DNA of 64,000 bases from the NCBI RefSeq assembly GCF_040760075.1, contig NZ_CP142884.1, positions 1,364,001 through 1,428,000 of the forward strand, in the 5' to 3' direction. Under the pieces are notes generated by a model. It was not told the DNA's origin. It was given only the letters and a program-made list of their open reading frames with translations, and did not search any database. Within the stretch, counting starts at the first letter, position 1. Each line of letters starts with the position of its first letter. The DNA is from Sphingobacterium sp. R2. Its GTDB lineage: Bacteria; Bacteroidota; Bacteroidia; Sphingobacteriales; Sphingobacteriaceae. The translations under genes were made by a program, and so were the position numbers. Shown in pieces: positions 42,371-50,562 of the stretch.

Positions 42371-42769
42371 ATGAAAGAGAGAAGAGCTTTTATGTTACAG
42401 GTTGCCCGTGAAGTGCTCACGGGAAGGATTTCAGTTGAAGAGGCCATGCAGCGGAGCCAGGTTAAAGATAAACGTACCATTGTGAGCTGGGTGAGACGAG
42501 CCATGCGAGAACACAACCCGGACAAAGGTCTTGATCTGAAGCTTAAACAAAATAGCTATGCAGGCGACTTCAGCAATCATTCGGCCGAAGAAAAAATCAC
42601 GAAACTCGTAGCCGAACTGGAGGTGGTCAAGCAGCAAAGCTTAGAGTTGCTGCATTTTAAACACATACTGACCAATAAAATTAATGAACTTGAAGCATTG
42701 ATCCATTATGCAGAAAAAACCTATTCGATTGCTATCTTCAAAAATGGCAAATGCAAAGAAATCAAATGA
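42371..42769 (+). CDS. Transposase-like helix-turn-helix protein
   Basis: This 132-residue protein starts at the ATG at 42371 or two codons earlier (42365); longer frames run back into the terminator. The N-terminal part (about 5-45) has the transposase-type helix-turn-helix FMLQVAREVLTGRISVEEAM and TIVSWVRRAM. A C-terminal coiled coil (about 75-115, with EEKITKLVAELEVVKQQSL) follows. It resembles an IS3-type OrfA, but no OrfB or terminal inverted repeats are present, so it is probably a stand-alone regulator. The protein at 21867-22082 shares the helix pattern. It sits after the first operon's terminator and convergent to the ABC transporter gene (9-base gap). Confidence 0.65.
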   Translation: MKERRAFMLQVAREVLTGRISVEEAMQRSQVKDKRTIVSWVRRAMREHNPDKGLDLKLKQNSYAGDFSNHSAEEKITKLVAELEVVKQQSLELLHFKHILTNKINELEALIHYAEKTYSIAIFKNGKCKEIK

Positions 42770-42778
42770 TTACCCGTG

Positions 42779-44407
42779 TTAATCCAGATAAATGCGTTGT
42801 TGGCATCGCTCTGCCAAATGAAGGTCGTGGGTCACAAAGAGGCATAATTTAGGCTTCCCATAGTCCAATAAGCGTTGTATCAGTGCATCAGCCGTTGCGC
42901 GGTCTAAGGCCGAGGTGACCTCGTCGAAGAGCCATATATCCCCATCATGCATCAATCCACGCGCTATGGCAATGCGTTGCGCCTGTCCTTCCGATAGGCC
43001 GATACCAGACTCGCCGATGTAGGTGTCTATACCATGGGGTAGATCCCATACAAATTCAGCCCCTGCAATGCGTAACGCTTCCTCTATCTCCAAAGCGCGA
43101 TTTTCATTGGCGTGCAGTAGTATATTTTCACGAATTGTACCGCTAAAGAGGGAATTGCCCTGCGGTATATACGCAAAATTGATGCGATGGCTGGCAGACA
43201 GCGGCCGTTCACCATCCCGGTCCCGAAGTGTGATCTGTCCCTTTTCGGGTTTCAGCAATGCCAGCAGCAACCGGATCAAGGTTGTTTTTCCCTTTCCACT
43301 AGGCCCGATGATGGCGGTAGGTTCACCCACTTTCAGGGAAAGATTTAAATTTTGCAGCACCCATTTGTCTTCATAGCGAAACGACAGATTGCTGATGCGG
43401 AGCTCCTGTGTGTGCTGCAGGCGCTGCTGCGGCACTTGCAGTTCCATTTCACCGGCCTGCAATTCCAGTAGGCGATCTGCTGAGACGCGGAAGCGGACGA
43501 AGCCCGGGATATAAGCGATCAATGCGAGGATGGGCGACTGTATGCGGGCCACCAGCTGCAAGAAGGCCGTCATTGTACCAAATGAAATCAGTCCCGACTG
43601 TAGGCGGTATATGCCCCATATAAAGGCGACGAGGTACCCTGCGTTCATGGCCACCTTCATAGCACCCTGCGTATACGTAGAGAAGTTGATCTGGCGCATT
43701 TTTAGCGCGAAGAGTTGCTGTTGGCTTTCGGTCAATTTTGCCCTTCTTTTTGTGAAAGCGCTCATGGCGCGGATGAGGAGCCGAAAGCGGAGATTTTCCT
43801 GCAGCACGTTGGCGAAGTTACTTTCCTCCGTTTTAACTTCCTGGCTAAGCTTGCGCATTTTGCGGAAATACAGTTTCGAAAACACAAAGAGCGGCGATAT
43901 GGCCAGGATCATCAGGGCCAGCATCGGATCCATGTACCATAGAAATCCGACCGAGGCCAGCAACTGTATTGCGGTCAGTACAAAAGACAGTAGCGTATTG
44001 GCGATGGTATTGGCGACTTCCTCGCAGTCCGTCTGAATACGGATCTGAATATCGCCCGTATGCCAGTTTTTGATCAGCTTCCATACGGAGAGCATCTGCG
44101 CGTCGAGCATGTTGCGCTGCAGTTCGAGCGTCAGCATCAGCTTAATACGCTCCATCAGTCGTCCAGAGTAACCTTTGATGCCGACATTGAGGGCAATGGT
44201 GGTGATGATGCCGATCAGCAGCCATTTCAGTGGCAGTTGCCCCGGTGCTGTTGCCGTATCGACCGCTTTCTTGGACAAGTACACAAAGAGCAGGGAGAGG
44301 ACGATACAGATCAGCTCCAATACAAAATAAAGCGACAGGCGGCTTCGATACCCTTTGCTGATGGACCAGGCCCAGCGCAGGTGCTGTTTGAGGCTGCTGC
44401 TGTTCAT
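42779..44407 (-). CDS. ABC transporter, fused permease and ATPase
   Basis: This 542-residue half-transporter has six membrane helices (about 24-310) and a C-terminal ATPase. Walker A is GPSGKGKTT (368-376), the signature is LSEGQ (471-475), Walker B is IWLFDE (491-496) and the H-loop His527 is in FVTHDLH. No N-terminal C39 peptidase domain is present. It probably works as a homodimer exporter. It is the last gene after PqqD-like, peptidase and thioredoxin-like genes, and follows the PqqD-like stop by 3 bases, so it may export a processed peptide or lipid-linked product. The cargo is unknown. Confidence 0.9.
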   Translation of the reverse strand: MNSSSLKQHLRWAWSISKGYRSRLSLYFVLELICIVLSLLFVYLSKKAVDTATAPGQLPLKWLLIGIITTIALNVGIKGYSGRLMERIKLMLTLELQRNMLDAQMLSVWKLIKNWHTGDIQIRIQTDCEEVANTIANTLLSFVLTAIQLLASVGFLWYMDPMLALMILAISPLFVFSKLYFRKMRKLSQEVKTEESNFANVLQENLRFRLLIRAMSAFTKRRAKLTESQQQLFALKMRQINFSTYTQGAMKVAMNAGYLVAFIWGIYRLQSGLISFGTMTAFLQLVARIQSPILALIAYIPGFVRFRVSADRLLELQAGEMELQVPQQRLQHTQELRISNLSFRYEDKWVLQNLNLSLKVGEPTAIIGPSGKGKTTLIRLLLALLKPEKGQITLRDRDGERPLSASHRINFAYIPQGNSLFSGTIRENILLHANENRALEIEEALRIAGAEFVWDLPHGIDTYIGESGIGLSEGQAQRIAIARGLMHDGDIWLFDEVTSALDRATADALIQRLLDYGKPKLCLFVTHDLHLAERCQQRIYLD

Positions 44408-44410
44408 TTG

Positions 44411-44680
44411 CTATTCTTCGAGCAATCCCTGTTTTTGAAAATCCTGGAGTAACACTGCGGCATCAGATGCAGCCTGATCTTTACTGACCTCATAATTTTC
44501 AAGGAGTAGCTCCACAATGGTATCCGTATCAAAGTCTTTGCCCTTGAGTTCTTCCCAAAGCCAGGCCGCCGAGCTGTTGAGGGTATATACGGTTGATAGG
44601 TCTACCATATCTTGGCTCGGGTCCACAATCAAATGATCCGAACCTATGGTTCTTAAAATTAAATCTGATCTTAATTTCAT
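44411..44680 (-). CDS. PqqD-family protein
   Basis: This 89-residue protein matches the PqqD fold (winged-helix peptide-binding chaperone): DMVDLSTVYTLNSSAAWLWEEL in parts, then DTDTIVELLLENYEVSKDQ and DVLL-type terminal helices. Such proteins bind leader peptides in ribosomal peptide modification clusters, or accompany HprK-like kinases. No radical-SAM or lasso-cyclase partner is in the window. It is directly followed by the ABC transporter (3-base gap); 168 bases separate it from the upstream S24/S26 gene. Its partner peptide is unidentified. Confidence 0.85.
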   Translation of the reverse strand: MKLRSDLILRTIGSDHLIVDPSQDMVDLSTVYTLNSSAAWLWEELKGKDFDTDTIVELLLENYEVSKDQAASDAAVLLQDFQKQGLLEE

Positions 44681-44848
44681 AAAATTTGTTTTTTTTTATT
44701 CACCTAGGGATCCAGGCAATTTAAGATTTGCATATACTATAAACTGGATGCCCCTATTTACTTTTACTGTTTAAAGTAAGCATATTCATTCAAAAATAGA
44801 CGATTTCTTATGCATTTTTTGTTTTTTTTAAGCTAAAGTTCATGCTTT

Positions 44849-45313
44849 TTATATCATCCTTTTCAGTTTGGCAATAATTCGGCGCATTAGGCGCATGTGG
44901 TACCAACCCAAGCCCCGCAGTCTTGGCCAGGGCTGGTGTATTGCTATTGCTGCTTCTTTATCCTTTGGGTAATGCATATATGCAATTGCGATGATGTCTT
45001 TTTCCGTTATGTACTCGTGCAGGACGAGATTGCCATCCCCGGCCAAGACATATTGATCCTTTTTCTTCCCTACCAAGCGGTGAAACACAAATTTTCCCTT
45101 GTCTTTGGCGAGTATATTACTGCCAAGTGGGAGCGGTAGCCCTTTGTAGGCCCGTAGCATGACCATATCTCCATCCTGTATAAATGGACGCATACTTTGT
45201 CCCTTAATGCGTATGCGGACTTCTTTGCCTTGCTGCAGCATACGCTGCACTTCAGCAAAATAATCTGCGTTGGAGACAATTTTTGGTTTACTTTTTCCGG
45301 TCTGGTCTTGCAT
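44849..45313 (-). CDS. S24/S26 family (signal-peptidase-like) protein
   Basis: This 154-residue protein has the S26/S24 signature IKGQSMRPFIQDGDMV with nucleophile Ser40, followed by LAKDKGKFVFHRLVGKK, whose His78 fits the Ser-His arrangement of SipW/Sec11-type peptidases, and a conserved AGDGN. There is no clear N-terminal membrane helix, which suggests a cytoplasmic or peripheral protease. It starts in a TAATG overlap with the thioredoxin-like gene. Together with PqqD-like and ABC genes it may process a small peptide. A promoter-sized 168-base gap follows it. Confidence 0.8.
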   Translation of the reverse strand: MQDQTGKSKPKIVSNADYFAEVQRMLQQGKEVRIRIKGQSMRPFIQDGDMVMLRAYKGLPLPLGSNILAKDKGKFVFHRLVGKKKDQYVLAGDGNLVLHEYITEKDIIAIAYMHYPKDKEAAIAIHQPWPRLRGLGWYHMRLMRRIIAKLKRMI

Positions 45314-46251
45314 TATTTATGGGCATTGACAAAATACTGTATCACGTTTTCCAAATACGCATCTTTTAATAGGACTTTTTTGTTTTCATCCAACAGATAG
45401 AGGGTTGGAGAGGCCTTGAGATCGTAGAGGCTAAACGGCAAAATCTTGTTGTCACTATCAAAACCATTGATCCATTGATACGATAACTCCGATTGGTATT
45501 GTTTCCATTTGTTGCGGTCGCCCCAGGGGTCGATGGCCAGCACCTGTATCTGCAGCTGTGTAAACAGCTGGACGAGCTGCGGGTTGTCGCGAAGCTGGTG
45601 GATTGTTTCTTTGCAATGCGAACAGTCCGGATCGTAGAACATCAACAGCATATATTTGGCATCGATCTCCGACAGCTTTTGCTTTTGTCCATCGGCTCGT
45701 TCAAAGCTGAAATCTGTTGCTGTCTGACCCACCCTATTTTGGCGTACCAGCTTATAGGTAGGTCGGTAGGCCTCTTTTTCCAGATCAGTGCGTACAGCTG
45801 TATTAATCAGATAGCGCAATACCGATTCATAGGCAATATCGTTGCGCATGGGCGAATTGCCGTCATATAGGTAGTGCTCATATTGTTTGATGAAATAGTC
45901 AAAACTTGTACGGTTTACTTTGGCTTTGTCGAGCATCAATGCGACCGCCTTATCCCGCGTGGCCGAGTCAGGTGTCTTTGTCAAAAGCCCCAGAAAATCG
46001 GCCAATTGCTGTTCCCCTTTTTCCGGATTCTTGACCATAGCCGTGTCCTGCATGTCAAACTGATCCCAGAAATGGAATAAAGTACTATCTGCAGAACTGA
46101 TCGGCGTTACGTTTTGGACGCCTGCTTCCTTCTTTTCCTTGTTGGTACCCGTACAGGACCAGGAGAATAGGAGTGCGCAAATCGCTAGGAAGCGTACGGT
46201 CGATAGACGTTTAAAATTAATCCTTTCCATGTATTTTAATCCCAATGCCAT
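45313..46251 (-). CDS. Thioredoxin-like lipoprotein with intact CxxC (DUF5106-like)
   Basis: This 312-residue lipoprotein (lipobox FSWSC near residue 33) has an N-terminal helical region (about 50-170) and a C-terminal thioredoxin-like domain (about 180-312). The redox motif is in LLMFYDPDCSHCKET, and the cis-Pro region in LKASPTLYLLDENK. It is likely periplasmic or outer-membrane-facing, acting as a disulfide reductase for other envelope proteins. It shares QWINGFD and overall layout with the CxxC-less protein at 25360-25872. The start may be the second Met (46230), which gives a shorter signal peptide. Confidence 0.83.
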   Translation of the reverse strand: MALGLKYMERINFKRLSTVRFLAICALLFSWSCTGTNKEKKEAGVQNVTPISSADSTLFHFWDQFDMQDTAMVKNPEKGEQQLADFLGLLTKTPDSATRDKAVALMLDKAKVNRTSFDYFIKQYEHYLYDGNSPMRNDIAYESVLRYLINTAVRTDLEKEAYRPTYKLVRQNRVGQTATDFSFERADGQKQKLSEIDAKYMLLMFYDPDCSHCKETIHQLRDNPQLVQLFTQLQIQVLAIDPWGDRNKWKQYQSELSYQWINGFDSDNKILPFSLYDLKASPTLYLLDENKKVLLKDAYLENVIQYFVNAHK

Positions 46252-46307
46252 AGCAGTTAATACAATATAATTATAAATTTTCAGTGCGCCACAGTGGGCA
46301 CCTCTCT

Positions 46308-47786
46308 TTACTCTATACCCAGTGCGCGAAGCAGCTTTTTCTTCCCATCCGAATCTTTTAGCGCATGGACATGATACTTTGCATCTAACAGGTTTGCGGC
46401 AGATTTTTTGGCGAGATAGCGATCGACATAGTGTGTTGCATGTTGCCGTATAAATGTGCGGCAGTCTATATTCACACTGATGCCCTTGTCAAAATTGCCA
46501 TAGGTGAGCCCCGTTACAGCATCATTTGACGATATGGATTTGATGCTATTTTTGTCTAATCCGCTGATATTTAATGTTAGCGCAGGGTAGTAGAAATCCG
46601 ATTGATTCGGTAATTTAACGTTCACGATCAACTTATTCCCGTCGATACGGCTGCTGACCAGGCTGTTTTGTCGGTTGTAGTTGTATTCGTAATACTCCTC
46701 TTGTGAAGGAAACCACAAGATGTCCTTGCCGTCTTTTCCATAGGTATCGTTGAGCCAGAGCAGGAGCTGAGCCCAGTCATGATCCGTTTCGTGCACACCA
46801 ATATGGACTGCCTCGCGGTTAGCCACATCTTTTGCGGCAGCATCGTTGACCAGCTTTTCTACCTCAGCAGCGCGATTGACAAATACCCGGGCCAAAGTCT
46901 TTTGGTTTAGGGACGAATTGACCTGATACGGGATGAGCTTGTCGGCGCCGGTCTGTGCCGTCATGGTCTGAATTGCCGGAAAGCCAAGAGCCGCCTGGAG
47001 GTACGATTTATTTCCATTGGGCTCGGCCAAAAACTTGATGTTTCGCCCATTCAATCGTTTATTAGTGATTTGTTGTGCCCGATCAAAATGCTTTATCAGC
47101 GAGTCAACAGTGTTAACTGCGGTGGTATTGAGGTCGTGGAATGCAATGGCATTACCATCGTTGAGCATTTCGATCACATTGTTCCACCGTAGGCCAGCTT
47201 TCATATAAAAGCGGAAGAAATTTTCCGTAAACCCTTTTTTTACTACTGTTGGGTCATTCATAAAGGCCCATTCCGGCGCCAGCGTGGTTGTAAAATGGAA
47301 CCTGACTTCATTGCCAAAACCATCCGTACTGCCCAGTGTTTTGCCCAACAGGTAACTGTTTGGTGGCATATCATCGGCTTCCAAATGCTCAATATCGAAA
47401 TAATATTTCCGTTTGATGTCCGAGCGGTCAATCGGTTTCCCATTGATGGCTGCCCAGGTCATGCTGAATGCCGATTGCTTACAGTCGTCCTGTGTCAGCA
47501 TAAATAATAAGCTCTTGTTATATTTTAGTGGCGGAATGTTTACAATTGGCGTTTCTGTTATCCCTTGTCCAGGCTGAAGTTCGATGATGATCTCCGCTTC
47601 CTGTCCCGTCTTTTCGTCAGCAAAAGGGTAGACGTATCGGTTTGCATTTTCGCCTTTATCTGGAGGTGATACTTCTTTTCCATCTTCGCGCTTACTGCCT
47701 TGGTAAAGATCTTTTTTTAGGCAAGAAGACAATAGGCTACATCCTAGCGCAATAAGGATAGCTTTTGTGTAAATAATTTGGCGCAT
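46308..47786 (-). CDS. Lipoprotein of unknown function, possible degenerate polysaccharide-deacetylase fold
   Basis: This 492-residue protein starts at the ATG at 47786; an in-frame TTG at 47792 is less likely. The signal peptide ends in LLSSC, so it is a lipoprotein, with an acidic, Lys-rich linker after it. I do not recognise the family with certainty. The stretch LLFMLTQDDCKQSAFSMTW and a later AIAFHDLNTT and HIGVHETDHDWAQLL resemble, loosely, the Asp and His motifs of NodB-type deacetylases, but the canonical motifs are not intact. A beta-rich C-terminal segment follows. It is in the same orientation as the thioredoxin-like gene, 56 bases upstream of it, and divergent from the second export operon. 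Confidence 0.55.
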   Translation of the reverse strand: MRQIIYTKAILIALGCSLLSSCLKKDLYQGSKREDGKEVSPPDKGENANRYVYPFADEKTGQEAEIIIELQPGQGITETPIVNIPPLKYNKSLLFMLTQDDCKQSAFSMTWAAINGKPIDRSDIKRKYYFDIEHLEADDMPPNSYLLGKTLGSTDGFGNEVRFHFTTTLAPEWAFMNDPTVVKKGFTENFFRFYMKAGLRWNNVIEMLNDGNAIAFHDLNTTAVNTVDSLIKHFDRAQQITNKRLNGRNIKFLAEPNGNKSYLQAALGFPAIQTMTAQTGADKLIPYQVNSSLNQKTLARVFVNRAAEVEKLVNDAAAKDVANREAVHIGVHETDHDWAQLLLWLNDTYGKDGKDILWFPSQEEYYEYNYNRQNSLVSSRIDGNKLIVNVKLPNQSDFYYPALTLNISGLDKNSIKSISSNDAVTGLTYGNFDKGISVNIDCRTFIRQHATHYVDRYLAKKSAANLLDAKYHVHALKDSDGKKKLLRALGIE

Positions 47787-47789
47787 GCG

Positions 47790-47797
47790 CAAATATA
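47790..47797 (-). promoter_or_regulatory. Probable -7 element (TATATTTG) next to the lipoprotein start
   Basis: On the minus strand TATATTTG matches TAnnTTTG perfectly and ends three bases before the ATG at 47786. The -33 element at 19 bp is poor. As with rarA, the spacing suggests a transcript with almost no leader. Confidence 0.5.
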
Positions 47798-48023
47798 AGC
47801 CTTCTTGTTGGATTAACTATTTCGTTAAATAAAAAAAATAATACGATGATTATCTACTACACTATTGTGTAGCGAAAGGAATAGTTTTTACGTTTGTTAC
47901 AATAGACTTTTTCAAAGTCCCGTTGAATAACGAATCAATTACAGTAGAAAAGCCGATTCAGGAAATATTTCAATCATTTAATTAAATAGTTTTACTAATT
48001 TTGCGGCAAATACCGCGGTGTCG

Positions 48024-50555
48024 ATGAAAAGAATAATATTATGGTTATGCATAGCAGGATTTGTGGGTACATTACACGCACAGACCAATCCTGCCAATAT
48101 AAAAGTAGACAATCTAAGTGACGCACAGATTGAACAATATGTCAAACAGGCCGCTTTAATGGGATACGACGAAAGTCAGTTAGATGGCTTTGCACGTGCA
48201 CAGGGCGTTTCGGCTGTCGAAGTTCAGAAATTAAAAGAACGTCTGGCGAATATCAAACGTAAAAAGCAGCAACCAAATCCTTCACAAGGATCTTCCAGCC
48301 AATCGCGCAATACGCGCAGCACTGGCCGTCAGGTAGATGGTTACTCCAATGCAGATTCTCTGCAAAATAAGCAGACGAATAGAAGAGATTCGATGGAAAA
48401 TGAAGAAGGCAAGCTCAAGATCTTTGGCTCAGACCTTTTTAAGAATAATGCCATCACCTTTGAACCCAATCTGCGCATGGCTACACCGAGCTCCTATATT
48501 ATTGGTCCAGACGATGAGATCCTGTTAGATATTACAGGCGATAACGAAGCCTCGTATCAACTTCCTGTAACTCCGGATGGAACAATTAAAGTAGAATATG
48601 TCGGTCAGATCAATGTGGCTGGTTTATCCATTGCTGCAGCAAAAAATAAAATAGAACAACGTTTGAGCGGTACATACCCTGCAATACGCTCTGGAAGAAC
48701 ACAGGTGAGCGTTAATATTGGTAACATCCGTACCATCCGTGTTACCTTAACCGGGGCGGCTACAAAACCGGGCACCTACAGTTTACCTTCGTTAGCAACA
48801 GTGTTTAATGCCCTGTACGCTGCAGGTGGTCCCAATAAAAATGGTACCTACCGCAAGATCCAGGTGATCCGTGGTAACCGCGTGATCAGTACGATCGATG
48901 TGTACGATTTTTTAGCCAATGGCATTCAACAAGGCAATGTCCGTTTACAAGATCAAGATATCATTCATATCCCTGTTTACGGTGCCAGAGTACAATTTGA
49001 AGGCGAAGTCAAGCGTCCTGCCATTTTTGAGACCGTACCCGGAGAATCCCTTTTAGATATCTTGCGTTATGCGGGCGATTTTACCGAAAATGCCTATAGT
49101 GCCAAGGTTAAAGTGTTGCAGACCACAGGCCGCGAGCGCAGTGTACAAGATATCTACGCCGACCAATTTGCCAATTACACGCCCAAAAGTGGCGATCAAT
49201 ATATTGTAGAACCTATTTTGGATCGTTTTGCCAACCGTATCAGTGTATTAGGGGCCGTATTTCGTCCCGGCATATTTGGTTTGGAGCCAGGCATGACGTT
49301 AAAGCAAGTGTTGGAGATGGCCGATGGCGTGCGTGAAGATGCTTTCTTGGAACGCGGTATTATTAATCGTCTTAAAGCAGACAATACCTCCGAATTGATC
49401 AATTTTAACGTCCGTGACGTCCTTGCTGGAACTGCAGCCGATATTCCATTGAAACGAGAAGATAAGATTGAGATTTCATCCATCTTTGATTTAAGGGACG
49501 AATATAAATTTACTGTACAGGGTGAGGTCCGTTTTCCGGGTGATTTTCCGTTTGCCAGCAATGCAACGTTGGGCGATCTTATTCAGAAAGCAGGCGGATT
49601 GACCGAAGGTGCAAAAAACGCCCGGATAGAGATCGCACGCCGTATCAAAAACTTAGATGTGACCGACCATCGCTCTTCACAAACTGTATTGGTTGATATT
49701 AAAGATGGTGTGCTTACAGATCCAAATATGACGCTGCAACCTTACGATGTTATCTCCGTTTTGGGCGATGCTGGTTTCCGCACCCAACGTCAGGTAAAAA
49801 TCGAAGGGGAAGTATTATATCCGGGCTACTATACGATTATGCGTGAGGATGAGCGTATTTCAGATATTATCAAGCGTGCAGGCGGTTTGACTACGTATGC
49901 TTATACCGAAGGTGCTTCATTAAAACGGACCGGCATGTCTAAACTCAACGCTGCTGAAAAGAAAGAAAAAGAACGGTTGAAAAAAGAGTTGGAAAGAGAT
50001 AGTTTAGATGCCGAGGAAAATGACGGTAAGACAAAGAAATATACAGCGGTTGAAGAAGAAAATGGTGATAATTCAAAAGCAAAAAGTAGTGCTTTAGCAA
50101 AAGTATCTCAACAAAGTACTTCAGACTCAGATATCGAGCCGAGCGATCTGGTTGGTATTGAACTGAATAAAATCTTAGAAAAACCTTACGAGAAAGGTGA
50201 CCTTTTGGTTTTGGATGGCGATATTATCAACGTGCCTAAGGAGTTAGAAACTGTTAAGGTTGTGGGTGAGGTGTTGAACCCAAACAATGTGGTCTATGTA
50301 AAAGGAAAGAGCCTAAAATACTATGTGAACCAAGCAGGCGGATTTACAGACAATGCGTTGAAGAAACGTGTTTTTGTACAATATGCGAATGGCGCCGTAA
50401 AGGGCAAAGATGGAGGTTATCCAGAGGTAAAGCCGGGGGCCGAAATTATTGTTCCTAAGCGTGCGCCAAGAGAAAGATTAAGTTCACAAGCTTGGATCGG
50501 TATTGGTACTGGTATTGCATCTACTTTGGCCATCATCATCAGTTTATTTAAATAG
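48024..50555 (+). CDS. Large multi-SLBB polysaccharide export protein (OPX)
   Basis: This 843-residue protein starts at the ATG at 48024; a GTG at 48018 is in frame but unneeded. It has a signal peptide (about 1-20, ending THAQ), a low-complexity Ser/Gln/Arg linker (about 75-110), a Poly_export domain (about 155-225, with YIIGPDDEILLDITGD) and about six SLBB-type repeats, each of the form GEV-x2-PG ... AGG: they begin near 235, 315, 395, 485, 585 and 730. A C-terminal hydrophobic helix ends at the stop. It has no lipobox. It is the export channel of the second polysaccharide locus, followed 7 bases later by a Wzz-like gene. Confidence 0.88.
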   Translation: MKRIILWLCIAGFVGTLHAQTNPANIKVDNLSDAQIEQYVKQAALMGYDESQLDGFARAQGVSAVEVQKLKERLANIKRKKQQPNPSQGSSSQSRNTRSTGRQVDGYSNADSLQNKQTNRRDSMENEEGKLKIFGSDLFKNNAITFEPNLRMATPSSYIIGPDDEILLDITGDNEASYQLPVTPDGTIKVEYVGQINVAGLSIAAAKNKIEQRLSGTYPAIRSGRTQVSVNIGNIRTIRVTLTGAATKPGTYSLPSLATVFNALYAAGGPNKNGTYRKIQVIRGNRVISTIDVYDFLANGIQQGNVRLQDQDIIHIPVYGARVQFEGEVKRPAIFETVPGESLLDILRYAGDFTENAYSAKVKVLQTTGRERSVQDIYADQFANYTPKSGDQYIVEPILDRFANRISVLGAVFRPGIFGLEPGMTLKQVLEMADGVREDAFLERGIINRLKADNTSELINFNVRDVLAGTAADIPLKREDKIEISSIFDLRDEYKFTVQGEVRFPGDFPFASNATLGDLIQKAGGLTEGAKNARIEIARRIKNLDVTDHRSSQTVLVDIKDGVLTDPNMTLQPYDVISVLGDAGFRTQRQVKIEGEVLYPGYYTIMREDERISDIIKRAGGLTTYAYTEGASLKRTGMSKLNAAEKKEKERLKKELERDSLDAEENDGKTKKYTAVEEENGDNSKAKSSALAKVSQQSTSDSDIEPSDLVGIELNKILEKPYEKGDLLVLDGDIINVPKELETVKVVGEVLNPNNVVYVKGKSLKYYVNQAGGFTDNALKKRVFVQYANGAVKGKDGGYPEVKPGAEIIVPKRAPRERLSSQAWIGIGTGIASTLAIIISLFK

Positions 50556-50562
50556 TTAAGTA

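Noticed and set aside
42365..42769. Complete IS3-type insertion sequence
   Set aside because: Only an OrfA-like helix-turn-helix is present, with no OrfB, terminal repeats or target duplication.
42779..45313. PqqD/S24/ABC genes as a lasso peptide cluster
   Set aside because: The required B2 transglutaminase-like protease and asparagine-synthase-like cyclase are absent, and no precursor of suitable length was found in the 168-base gap.
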